From contig CM075943.1 in assembly GCA_038030265.1 (NCBI GenBank), positions 11,594,001-11,658,000 of the forward strand: a DNA stretch of 64,000 nucleotides, read 5' to 3'. A program made the translations under genes and the position numbers. Position 1 is the first letter of the stretch. Each line of letters starts with the position of its first letter. Shown piece by piece: positions 20,860 through 32,500 of this stretch. This DNA is from Corythucha ciliata (taxonomy: Eukaryota; Arthropoda; Insecta; Hemiptera; Tingidae). Under the pieces are notes generated by a model. That model was not told the origin of the DNA, did not search any database, and worked only from the letters and a program-made list of their open reading frames with translations.

Positions 20860-21690
20860 GAAATCGCGCTTTCTGGTGGGGGTAACTTCACGGCTAAAAT
20901 AGAGAAATTACGCCGATCCCCAGTTCTTTTAGGTCCTTAAGCGGATATAGATGAGAGAGAGCACTAATATGCTGTTCTTGGAGCAAGTTTGCAGAAAAAA
21001 TGTTGTGGCTGAAACTGTGAACAAGCGTTCATTCACGGTACCTCGATCAAACTTCCAGACTAAAATTGGGAAAAAAATCGCTGATTCGTGGTGTATAGAT
21101 ATGCCATTCCAAGGCTAAAATGAAGAGAAAAACGCTAATTTGCTGTTCTTTGGTAAAATCAATACGTGCCCTGGTTTATGCTTTTTTGCAAGCGCAAAAA
21201 TGCAACAAAATAGGCTTAAAAAAGTCAAAAAAGCCGCTTGTTCAAGACTATAAAAGTGAGGAAAAAAATCGCGGCTAAAACTGAAAAGAAAAACATCAAC
21301 AACAAACAAGCAAACAAACAGACAAAAAAAGACCAATTCGGAGCTAAATTGAGAAAAATGGCAAAATTGGCAACTGAAATGATAAAAAATTGCCCATTCG
21401 CGGATACGAAAGAGAAAAGCCGCTAATTCGTAGCTAATTCTGCAAAAAGCGTTAATTAACGACTGAAATTTAGAAGAATGTCTAATTAGCAGCTAAAATT
21501 GGGACTAACTCTAATCCACGTGAAAAATTGAGAATCGTTATAATGAAATTGGAAAAAACTCTAATTATCGGGTAAAATTGGGACAATATCCTAATTCGGG
21601 GACAAAACTGAAAAGAATTGCTAATTAATTCGCTAATTATCTGCTGCGTATTAATTCGCTGTGCTTCTGATCGGACGGCTTCTGTCAGTA
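20860..21690 (-). repeat. Family A array (-)
   Basis: Units of gctaaaattgagaaaaacg and ctaattcgcg in the opposite orientation to the previous array. The two face each other across ~200 bp (20640-20860) and could form a long imperfect hairpin. 21700-22280 is mostly non-repetitive with a G run near 22060; a short open stretch there was examined and not called. Confidence 0.75.
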
Positions 21691-22289
21691 GGTCTCTAGA
21701 CAATCCAAACGCTCCTTTTCAACTAATTTATGCCGATAATTCTACGCGTTTCTCCTGATCTGTTAGGCTTTGCTTTTCCAAGTCGTCCGGATAACATCAG
21801 TTTAATAAAATCACGTTTGGCGACGTGACAGGTAGTCGATCGGTGACCAGTTTTTCCGCATCGAAGGCAATTATTTTCTATTCCAAGTGCTTTGAAATCA
21901 ACTCAATTAACAACAATGTTGTCTAAGAGAATGTGAGGAAGAAGATGAGGATAACTGGTGTTTTCATTGCGGTGGCTTCGACGGGGTGTGGGTTAACGGG
22001 TCGTCGGCCGCGTACGTCCAGCTGGTTCCTTGGACTTGAGACCCCAAGTGCGAGAGGGGGGGGGGATTATCCATGGATGTAAGTATATATGTGAAGAGGT
22101 CGGACGGTTGGACAGCGATTTGGCACCTTTCTCCGAATTTCAGTATATCCGACCTGGAGATTATAACGTTGCAAGTAATATCAGCAAAGAGTGTGGGCTG
22201 AATATTCGATTGAGCCCCCCAAAGCTCTATTCTGGTGGCTCAAATTGAGAAAATCCGCGCTATCTTGACTTGAGGAACTTCCGAAGGCG

Positions 22290-22900
22290 CGTATTTAAAT
22301 TAGAAATTTCTCTACACTTTATCCGGGAATGATAGTGATGTTCCTCAATTTTAGCAGTGAATTGTCGCTTTTTCTAAATTTAAGCAGTCTAGTAGCGTTT
22401 TCAACTCAGGCAGTACCTACCGAATTTTCTCAATTTTTGCCAAGAATTAACGTTTTTCCTAAACTTTTATATCCGCAAATTGCAAATTAGCGATTTCCCC
22501 CAAAATTTCAGCTGTGAAATATTGTTTTATGCTACTTTTACGGTGATTTAGCATCTATTCCCTTTTTTATACACGAATGGGCGATTTTTCGCAATTTCAG
22601 TTGTGAATTTGCCATTTTTGTCGCATTTTAACCTAAAAACGTTATTTTTTTCAATATTGTAGCATGTTTTCTCAATTTTTTACCGCGTGGTTGGCCCAAA
22701 AACAACACTTTTTGCATTGATTTCCACAATTCCCGAACCACCAGTAGAATGGCCACTATGCACCGTGAATCAGCGATTTTTTCTCAATTTTAGTCTGGGA
22801 AGATGCATCGCGAGACCACGAATTAGCGCTTTTTCGCAGTTAAAGCCAAGAATATTAGCGATTTTTTCAAATTTGTTGAAACGCTGCTACGGCGCATTTC
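22290..22900 (+). repeat. Family A element body (+), truncated copy
   Basis: Units plus landmarks shared with 2.4-3.13 kb and 34.6-35.01 kb: tttagcatctattcccttttt (22549), gaatgggcgatttttcgc (22575), ttggcccaaaaacaacac (22691), gaatggccactatgcaccg (22747), gatgcatcgcgagaccacga (22802). Confidence 0.75.
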
Positions 22901-22907
22901 AGTGGCG

Positions 22908-22965
22908 GAACAACACCTATCGGGACCCAGGGCGGAAATCTCCAGGAGGCCCTTTAGTCTCTAAT
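22908..22965 (+). repeat. Family A element, 5' terminal module (+ copy)
   Basis: Starts CAGTGGCGGAACAACACCTA, then gggacccagggcgg, then aaatctccaggaggccc. It is followed by a 1.8-kb family A array that ends in the 3' module at 24745-24828. The interval 22908-24828 is therefore the best candidate for one complete element copy in the window. Confidence 0.7.
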
Positions 22966-22969
22966 TAAA

Positions 22970-24745
22970 CTAGGATTATACTTTTCAGCAGCGTTGAGGT
23001 GTTGTGGTACATATTTTTCTCAATTTTAGCCATGAAATTTCCTCCGAAAACTGCGTATGTCCCGCTTTTCTCCATGTTAAACACCAATTTGTGTTTTTCT
23101 CTACTTATTACCCGCGAATTAGCGCTTTTTCAAAGTTTTAGCAGCCTGAATTAGCGCTTTTTCTCAATTTTATTCCCAAAGTTGCCCCAGGAATCACCGA
23201 GTCTCATCAATATCAGCTGTGAATCAGCGTTTTTCTCCCACTTTTAGCACCGAATTAGCACATTTTCTCATTTTTAGCTGCGAATTGGTGCTTGTTATAA
23301 ACTCCTAGCCGTGAATTAGCCTCAAGAATCCGCAAAGTAGAGGTAGCGTTTGAGTGCACTGTCCAAATTGTATCCACAAATTAGCGGTTTTCTCCATTTT
23401 AAACGCCAATTCGTGTTTTTCTAATAGCGATTTCCATTCAACACCCTACACAAGTGTATAGAGCCGCGTCCTCTCCATAAACATTATGTTTCAATTCAGA
23501 GAGGACGGGTGGAAAAACTTACTCTTCACTTAAACTTACACTTCAGTGTATTGCATTGAATAGAAAGCGCCATAAATTCTACCCGCGAATTAGCACTTTT
23601 TTACTGATTTAGCCGCTTTGGATCAGCGCTTTTTCTCAATTTTATTTTCGAAGTTCCCCAAGAATCTGCAAGTTGTTGTTTTCTCAATTTTAGCTGTGAA
23701 TTATCTTTTTTACCCTCAATTTTAGCAGTGAATGAACACATTTCTTAATTTTGGCTGCGAAGTATAGCGCTTTTTCTCGATTTTATCCGTAAAATTGAAA
23801 TTTTTCATACCTTAGTTGTGAATTTAAAGTTTTCCGCCACTTTTAGACGCGAATTTGCGTTTTTCTGTATTTCACGCCGTGAATCATCGCTTTTTCTCAA
23901 TTTCAGTCCCATCCCCGAGAATCCGTGAGTTGGCGTTTTCTGTGAATTCGCGCTTTTTCCCACTCATTTAAAGCTGCCAAATTGTAAAACTATAGCATAT
24001 TAGCGTGTTTCTCTATTTTCAGACTCGAATTCGCGTTGTTCTCTTTTTTATCCGTGAATTAGCGTTTCTTCTCAATTTCAGCCCCGAAGTTGCCCCCAAG
24101 AATCGGCGAGTTGACGTTTTCTCATTTTCAGCTGCGAATTAGCGTTTTTTCTCCATTTTAGCAGTAAATTAGCACATTTTCTTACTTTTAGCTGCGATTT
24201 TTAGCGTTTTTTCTCGATTTTATCCGTAAAATCGTAATTTTTCATGCCTTAGCTGAGTTTTCCTCCACTTTTATTTAGACATAAATTCACGTTTTTGTCT
24301 ATTTCACCCGTGAATTTAGAGCTTTTCTCTAAATTTTAGTCCCAATGTTGCCCCGAGAATCCATGAATTGGCGTTTCTCCCTTTTAGCTGTGAATTCACG
24401 CTTTTTCTCAATTTTTAAACCTGCAAAATTGTAGCACTTTTTCACAATTTTAGCTGTGAATTAGCGTGTTTCTTTTTTGCAACCTTGATTTAGCGCTTTT
24501 CTCAGTTTTAGCTGCGAGAATTAGCGCTTTTTCCTCATTTCAGTCACGATTTTGCCCCAACAATTCGTGGTTTTGCTTTGTCTCAATGTCAGCTTGAATT
24601 TAGCGCTTTTTCTCAATATTAACAGCCGTAAATTTCAGCAATTTTTCTCAATTTCAGCCGCGAATCAGTGTTTTTCTCAATTTTACAATCGAGTTTAGCC
24701 ATTCGTTCTCATCTTGTCTACTGAAAAATCACGATTTTTTCATCT
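22970..24745 (+). repeat. Family A element body (+) of ~1.8 kb
   Basis: About 55 units of ~30 bp between a 5' and a 3' terminal module. It holds a hairpin insertion at 23419-23570. Higher-order repetition is visible: a block containing cgagaatccgtgagttggcg (near 23920) recurs as aagaatcggcgagttgacg (near 24090) and agaatccatgaattggcg (near 24356). Confidence 0.8.
23419..23570. mobile_element. Fold-back element related to the 8.3-kb hairpin
   Basis: The inner stem cgtcctctcc...ggagaggacg-like pairing, with a loop of taaacattatgtttcaattc, matches the 8316-8463 hairpin core. Outer arms tagcgatttccattcaa and tgaatagaaagcgcc also pair imperfectly. It is inserted in a family A unit. Confidence 0.65.
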
Positions 24746-24828
24746 TTAAGCTATTCGGGGGCCCCATCCGAACGTGGGCCCGGGGCGGTCCGCCTCCCTC
24801 GCCCCTGCCACGGTACGCTAGAGACTGA
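24745..24828 (+). repeat. Family A element, 3' terminal module
   Basis: Reads ctattcgggggccccatcc, then cggggcggtccgcctccctc, then cacggtacgctagagactg. Its homologue is at 3360-3430. The neighbouring array flips to minus orientation immediately after it. Confidence 0.55.
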
Positions 24829-24829
24829 A

Positions 24830-25420
24830 ATTAAGAATAAGCACTAATTCGCGGCTATAAAATTGAGAAAAATTCTAATTTACATCAAAAACTGAATATA
24901 CGCCAATTAGCGGCTTCTAAAGGCAACTTTTGAGGCTGAAATTGAGAAAAAGTGCCAATTTATGGCAATAGGTAAAAAAACCGCTAATTCACGCGTAAAA
25001 TAGAAAAATCGTTTTGCGTACATGGTGAACCAAAAAAATGCTAATTCGTGAAACCCCCCCTCCCATTTGCGGCTAATAACGCTAATATGTGAATTGAGGA
25101 AAACACTACTAAGGAAAACGCTAATTTTCAGCTAAAACTGAGAAGATTGCTAATTCCCTGCTAAAAAATTTGAAAAAATCGCTAATTTGCTGCTAAAACT
25201 CAGGAGAACGCCAAAACTCGTGGAACATATTAAGAGACATCGCTCACGGGATAAAACGCTACTTTGCTACTAAAGTTGAGAAAATGCGCAAATTCATGGT
25301 TGTGGGAGGGGCAGGGGCAAAACCGCTAATCCACAGCTGAAATTGAGAAGAACGATTCGCGCGGCCAAAATTGAAAAACGCGCGTACGTTGTACGCCTCT
25401 TTAATTAAAAAAAAAAAAAA
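24830..25420 (-). repeat. Family A array (-) ending in an A tract
   Basis: About 18 units of gctaaaattgagaaaaacg and ctaattcgcg, then a run of ~18 As near 25408. Beyond it, up to ~26530, the DNA is non-periodic. It holds homopolymer runs (C tract near 25603; ~30-bp A tract at 25859-25889) and a cctacgccactgtgatg motif near 25632 that looks like an element end. No gene is seen there. Confidence 0.75.
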
Positions 25421-25858
25421 AAAACAAACTCGCAGGTAAAATCAAACTTTATCCACAGTTGTTGTATCTATTTTTCTAGGGCAAGGCTATGATGGGGCTA
25501 GCAAGATGAACGGTAGATGAAAGAGTGTGCTGGCTGGGTCGATTGATGACTAAAATGTGAAATTACTCCCCTTCCGTCTCCTTTACAAGATTTCAGTTTG
25601 ACCCCCCCCCCCCACTAGGACATATTCTTACCTACGCCACTGTGATGAGGTGGCTGTCCGAGTCGCCAACTAAAGTGACTAATTAACGTTCTTATTTTGC
25701 AAAGCAAAGTGTTTTTTATCACTTGGGAAACATCTATAAACATAAACACTACACCCCCCCTTTTTTTGGTGCAATTATGGCTGTAGCGAAAAAGGCGACT
25801 CCAAGATTCGACTCTTATACAAAAAGCATGGTTGTAATTTACTGTAAGAAAAAAAGAG

Positions 25859-25890
<32 letters not shown>

Positions 25891-26536
25891 AACACACCAA
25901 TGTAAATCTTGTGCCTAAGTCCAAATAATGGCTGACTCATTCCTAGCTCATTCCAGGTCAGGCCCAGATTCTTGAAAGTTTTCAAGCCACATCGCGTAGG
26001 AGATTAGATAAGGAAATGTGTGTTGCGTGTTCCTTAAACATGTTATCGTTACAGATATTCCAGGATTTATCCGCACCTGACATCAACAAAAAATTATCTA
26101 CCGAGATTCTCAGATTCCCCTTCCCCCCACTCCACATACCTGTCGATAAAGTGCCATAAAGTCTCAATCTTAATTGCCCCTCGATCGAGTGAAAACAAAC
26201 AAAATCTATTCTTAGCTCCATTCCCACGTCTATCTTGCTTCAATTCCCATCCCAACTACACAGTAGTAAATGCATAGGAGCATAGGGGACAAAAAAAGGA
26301 AAAAGAAGGAAAAAAAAGAGGACGGCCGACCTTGTATAACCTTGGCCGTTGAAGGAGTATAGTTGTTTTGAAGGCCCCGTTAGAACGCCGAAGAGCTTCG
26401 CCTTTTCAATCTAACCCGGTCACATAGTCACCCTTATCCCAGATACTTCGGTTGTACGGGGGGGACGCATTAATGTTCTTTTTCTTCTTCTTTTTTCAAA
26501 GGCGATGGCGTGGTGGGCTACGGTAAAAGTGAGAAG

Positions 26537-26649
26537 ACCGGAAATGTGAACATTTATCGGTAATTGTACACATTTACCAAAGTTTTTTGTTGTTGTTGTT
26601 GTTGTTGGTAAACGTGTGCAATTACCGGTAAATGTTCACTTTTCCCGGT
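26537..26649. mobile_element. Fold-back element with ~44-bp arms and a (TTG)n loop
   Basis: Left arm 26537-26580 (accggaaatgtgaac...accaa) pairs with right arm 26605-26649 (ttggtaaacgtg...cccggt). The loop includes about seven TTG units. It is short, non-coding and MITE-like. From 26650 to 29340 I see unique AT-rich DNA with poly-C, poly-A and poly-T runs and no supportable gene. Confidence 0.8.
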
Positions 26650-29369
26650 TTTAAAAAAATTTACAGAAAGGAATGGATTTCAAAGAACTATTATAAAGGG
26701 GAAATTTTTGGCATAAAATTGACAATAATCACCCGCATAGAGCCACACAAGAGTCAAAAATTAACAAAAAGCCCACCTTTTACACGAAAGTGAAACATGC
26801 TATGGGTAAACTATTAGTGGTATAACACACTATAATGCCAGCTCGAAGCAATTAAAACCAGTTTGTTTCCTAGGTCACGTGATTCGCGTACCCATGAAAA
26901 TTCCAGTTTTTTAGCGTCGTTGAGTTGAACATAAACTTTAAAAAAAAAAAAAATCGTAAAAAATGGCATTGGTGACGAGAGGAGGGTGAAGGGCCACACC
27001 AGTTGTGGACACATTTTTTTGGATTTCCTCCCTATAGGTCAATTCCAATGAATTATAATTAGTTTAGTCGAATATTTTTATGCAAGTTTAAGCTTTCACT
27101 AAATGCTTCATTGTTAAAGTAGGTAAACAGGACTTCAACACGAAGTTGTAGGCTAACGTTTTTCGTGGGCGGAAGAAATCGGGGTGATGTAGTATACAAA
27201 AAAGCTCGATGGCGTTTCGGGCAAAACGGGGTTCTTATTTTTGCGGTCAATTACTTGCAAGAGTCTTTCCAACCTCCCCATTCCCCCCCCCCTTTTTTTT
27301 ACTTCGGTACACCTCACGATACAGATTTTCGGAAGGGAAAATAGTTGGGAGGGGAGAAAATAGTTCCATAAGGCTTGACTTCTATGCCAGTAAACAGTTA
27401 GGCCGAAAAAAAAAAAAAAAAATCAGAATAAAAACACGTTGATTTTAAAACAAGCAAAAACACTTTCTAGTAACGAAAATGAATGAATTGAGCTTTAAAT
27501 GGACAAGGAGCTTAACGTATATCGACGTTACATTCTTTTTTTTTCTTTTTCGGGAAAGCAAACTTGTAACTCTAGCTTAAGCGTTAGTTCTTGTCTACTT
27601 TCTCTCTATCTATAAAGAACATGTTTTCAAGTGTTCAAATACGATACGTGTCTCGCTACCCTTTACTCCACAGTCGTCGTCCACAATAATCTTGTCACAG
27701 AGAGAAAGAGCGCAATAAAAGTGGCAAGACATTCATAGGATGTTGGCCCCCTCAACGCTATTTTATCCTCTATCCCATTACCGGATAGAGGCTTATTCAC
27801 TCAATCAGAGAAAGTTGAAAAATTACGATGAACATTTATGAATGACAGAAACATTGCACACTTTTCAATGAATGGGAAAAGAGAACCGGCAAGAGAAAAG
27901 GGAGACTATCGCTTCTATTAGAGACAAAAAAGGTTTAATTAAGAAACCAAAAGCTCGTGGGGTTTTTACTATCAAAAAATTATGTTTCATTGATTATCAT
28001 TATTGTTAAACATTAACTTTTAATTAGGGAAGAAATTTCTAAAAGCGCGACGGGTCGGGAAAACAGAGAAAACGAGGCCACACGCTTAAGCGGCTAACTA
28101 CCAAGCTCCGCCAACGACCTACTTAAAAAAGTACACACACCAGACCAAATCCAATTCACGCTTCTTTATTCAAAGGGTGTTGTGGTTCGGTGAGTCGCTC
28201 ACTGTTCGGAATTTTCAAATTATGCTCCCTCCCCCCTCTCCCATCACTATTCGCGACAACTCTGACTCTATAATAGCCTCACGAAGGCGCTATACTAGGG
28301 ATTCCTAGAGTTGTAATTAACGGTGGTATAGGTAGGTCCAGTTTTATTTCCGGTGCTTCCCTCCCGCACTCTCCTCCCCCATCATTACTAAAATTATTCT
28401 GATTCAAGTGACACACAAAACGGTCTTCGTCTCAATTAGGAAACTTTGAGAGGGGAGGGGTGTAAAAGCAAGAACAAAGTTAACGAGAAAAAAACCGGGG
28501 CTTCTATAAATTTGATTCGTGGCATTTTCCAACGTATATGACGGTTGCCCCCCCCCCCTCCCCGGCAATGAAAAGATCGTCGCCTTCTTTAAAGACGACA
28601 TACAATCACATAGAGAACCAGGGAAAATATTTCAATTATCACCAATCAAACAGAATATAAAATTAGTAAAATATTAAACAAAAATTTTTTGAGAAAAATT
28701 TAAATCACTCACCGGCGAAGGAACTCCTTGTTCTCAAAGTTTAAAATAGTTCAGGCATGCCGCTGTTCAAAAAATATTACCGCGTTATTACAATTGACCA
28801 TAGAATTTTGTTTTAGTATCTCAAAAAATTAAAAGAACGCACTTGGTCCGCGAGTGTTGTCATGAATTTTCTTTTTTTTTTTCCTGGGAGTCCTGCCCTC
28901 ACGCTCGAAGATCCAAAAACCTTTTACTTTTTCGAAAAACCGCTTTGAGAGGAAAAATGAAGAACGAAGAGGAGTTTAATCCTCCCTCTCCCACGACGTC
29001 TTCATCCCTCTACCCCTTCTCAACCATTCGGTGGTTCACAACACCCATCCGAGAGAAGAAACGGTTTTTGTTGATGTTGTTGTTGTTGAAAGTTGGGGTT
29101 TGGAGAGGAAACAAGAACCGGTGCGGAGGAAGGGCCGGTATTGATGGTGAAGGGAAGAGGGGAGAGAGACAGAAATTGATATAATCCGTTATACTAAAAA
29201 AGAAGAGAGAATTTTGTGTAGTGAAAAAATAAGTGCGGGGGGGATTTAAAATCAGGGGGGGGGGGTAACTAACTTACGGTTCACAAAAGAGGAGTCTGGG
29301 AGAAAAAGGAAACTTGAAAGGTCCTCCAATCCGTAGGGAAGATTCCAAAACCTAGGAATTCTAGCGATT

Positions 29370-29375
29370 TTTATT
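29370..29375 (-). terminator. Candidate polyadenylation signal of CHRAC1
   Basis: AATAAA on the minus strand, 127 nt after the CHRAC1 stop codon. It is the first canonical hexamer seen downstream, giving a short 3'UTR. Confidence 0.55.
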
Positions 29376-29501
29376 TTGTACAAAAGCTTAATAAATTATT
29401 GTTACAATTCAATATCATGTTGTCATTGGCCAGCAAGAAGTAAGTCATTTACTTTGTTCGAGCACAGAATAGTGTCAAACTTTGTACACCGCAATGAAAA
29501 A

Positions 29502-32500
29502 TCAGGACGAACTTGAATCTGACTCATCATCGTCCTCTGAACTACTGCCACTCGCCTTGCTCGCATTATTCTGACTCTCTTTGTTTTCTTCGGCCATTAA
29601 TTTTTTGCATTCCGCTATTGTCATCTGAAAAAGAAAGTTTTTACGTCAAAAACTCACTTCACCTACGCCACTTCCTATCTTTTTTACATTTTTTTTTTCT
29701 TTCTTTCTTAAACACGACTGAATCATGGACCTATTTTCTTGGAAAGAAAGACGAGCTTTCATTTTAATCATCAAAAACCTCCTGTGAATTTTCCCCGCCC
29801 GTTACGTCAGACTAAAAGAAATCATCCCTCACACGAAGCATCCTTGTGAGTGACGAATAGAGAATTTCAAGAATTCAAACAAAAAAAAAATCGTATTTTA
29901 AGCCACTGGCCAGCAGTGGCGCCGAAACGATTTCAATGAGGTGTAGCAGAATTCTGGAAAGAGGACCCACCCACCTCTTGGGATGTTCACGATGGGTTGA
30001 AAATGGCGAAATAGTTAATTCCGCACATCATTAAAGATGGCTAAACTGACAATTTATAAAATAACCAAACTCCCCCACCCCCACCCAATTCCTGGCCTTT
30101 GCAAAGCGTCAGGGACGACTCGCCCCTTAAAAGTGGCTAAATTGACTGATCTGCGCCCCAAATAAATGACCATACGTAGGTTTTCATGGACTATTTGCGG
30201 TTCGCTCTTCTAAAAATGGCTAAAACCAGCTAAATTTATTATTTGCACCGCTTAATAGTGTAACTGGCAATTCGCTATACTTTAAAATGGCTAAAATTAC
30301 AACTAGTGCTCTGGAAATAGCCAAACTGGCGATGCACACTCGAAAAATGACCATTCGTGCCTTAAAATGACCAAAATGACAACTACGTTCGGCCTCAGGA
30401 ATAGCTTCACTGACTATTCAGGTCTAAAAAAAAAAGGCAAATCTGACTATTTTCTTACAAATATTGGTAAAACTGGAGACAATTTGCGTCTTACTGGTTG
30501 CAAATGCCCAACTGGTTTTTCATACCCAAAAAATTGCAAAAAATAACTCTATGTGCCTTAAAAATAGCTAAGCTGACGATTTCACACCATTGAAAATGTT
30601 TGAACAGACGATTTGTGCCCTGAAAATGTGCTCTAAAAATGGCCAAATAGGCCATTCAGCACCATTTAAAATGGCTAAAGTGACAATTCGTGCCTTAAAA
30701 ATTTCTTTTGCTCTAAAAAAAAAAAAAATGGTCATACTTGTCATTCGCGCTCTTTGGAAAGCGTCAGGGGCAATTGGTTCCTTGAAAGTGGTACAGAACT
30801 GACCGATCAAAAGACCGATAAAAGACGCTACTGGCCGTACTTACAATTCACCCCCCCCCCTCCCCAAGGATAAACTGACAAACTCACTCCTTGAAAAACG
30901 ACCAATCGCGTTCCAAAAATGGCCAAATGGTGCATTAAAAATGCGTGAACTGACCATTCGTGCTTTAAAAATTCCCAAATGCACGAAAATGCCTTTCGTG
31001 CGGTATAAAGATTACCAAAATGACTATTCACGCACTAAAAATTGTAAACTCAGTCACTGTGAGAATTCTGGTTTCAGACTATTGATTTTCTTAACCCCTC
31101 CGTCGAAAACTGTCAATCTCGATCGAGCTGTCAATTATAACTGACAGTTATGACTCGGAATCTGTCAATTTTCTCTAGTTTAACAAAAAAAACACATAAC
31201 AGCTCACAACATGGGGCTTTGAACCACTTCACCTGAAACAGTCGAGTACTTAAAACTCTCATAACAATTTCGTCCCACAAATAACTGTCAATTTCGTCCG
31301 CGAATCTGCCAATTTCACCCTAAAAACTGTCAACGGATTTCGGAAACTGAGGGTTTTTAAGCCCCTTCACAGAAAACAGTCGAGTACTGGAAAGTGTTAA
31401 TTTCTTCGTTCAAAACTATCAATTTCGCTCTATAAACTGTTAAATAAATGTTTAAATCTGTCAATTTCGTCCTGGAAACTACAAATTTTGTTCTTCAAAC
31501 GGTCAATTTTATCCTGGAAACTATTAATTTCGTCTTTTAAAGTGTCAATTCCGTCCTCTAAACAGTCAATGACGTCGCCAAACCTATTAAAGTTGTCCTG
31601 AAACTGCCAATTTCGTCCTATAAACTGTCAATTCCGTTCTAGAATCATTCAAAACTCCCAACTTCGTCATTGAAAACTGCCAATTTCGTCCTTGAAACTG
31701 TCCATTTCGTTCTAGATCCAAACTATCAATTTAGTCCTGGAAACTATCAATGAACATTTGTCCAGGAAACAGTCATTTCCGTTCTAAAAACTGTCCAGGA
31801 AAGTGTGAATTTCGTCTAAGCTACAGTACAATCACCAACAAACGACAAAATATACACATAAACGAAAATTCTGTCCTTGTGTCGTTTGATATCAAGGACT
31901 TGTACACATCCATACCAGTCAATCAAACACTCACAATAGTCAAATACTTGTTACATACAAATTGCGACAACACTACAGCTAACACATTATTCAACATGAC
32001 ATTGGCCACTGTGAAACAGAACTACTTTAAATTCAACAACAAAGTTTATCAGACAGTTGGACGGACTAGGAATGGGAAACCCCACTTCTGGAGTCTTGGC
32101 CGAGACCTTTCTAAACCACTTAGAAAGTAAGTTCGTCCAACAACTCTACGACGACTTTAACATAACATTTTACGCACGATGTGTAGACGACGTTATCTGC
32201 ATACTGTCTCAGGACAACTCAACACAAATACTACAATTCCTCAATACTATACACCCCAAATTAACATTTACACTTGAAACAAAACAAAACAACTCTATTA
32301 ATTTCCTCGACATCACTGTGACGAAAGATATAAACTCAGGTAACTTACAATTTAAAATCTACAGAAAACCCACTTCATCCATCAATGAACATTTGTCCAG
32401 GAAACAGTCATTTCCGTTCTAAAAACTGTCCATTCTGTCCAGGAAATTGTGAATTTCGTCTAAGTTATCAATGTCGTCCTAAAACTCCTAATTTCTCCCC

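Noticed and set aside
21906..22040. Short plus-strand frame with CEEEDEDNWCFHCGG, zinc-finger-like
   Set aside because: Too short, with no ATG, no convincing splice sites and no spaced second metal-binding pair; probably chance.
30568..30810. ORFs on both strands in the family F array
   Set aside because: Periodic translation of ~30-bp (10-codon) units; mirrored on both strands.
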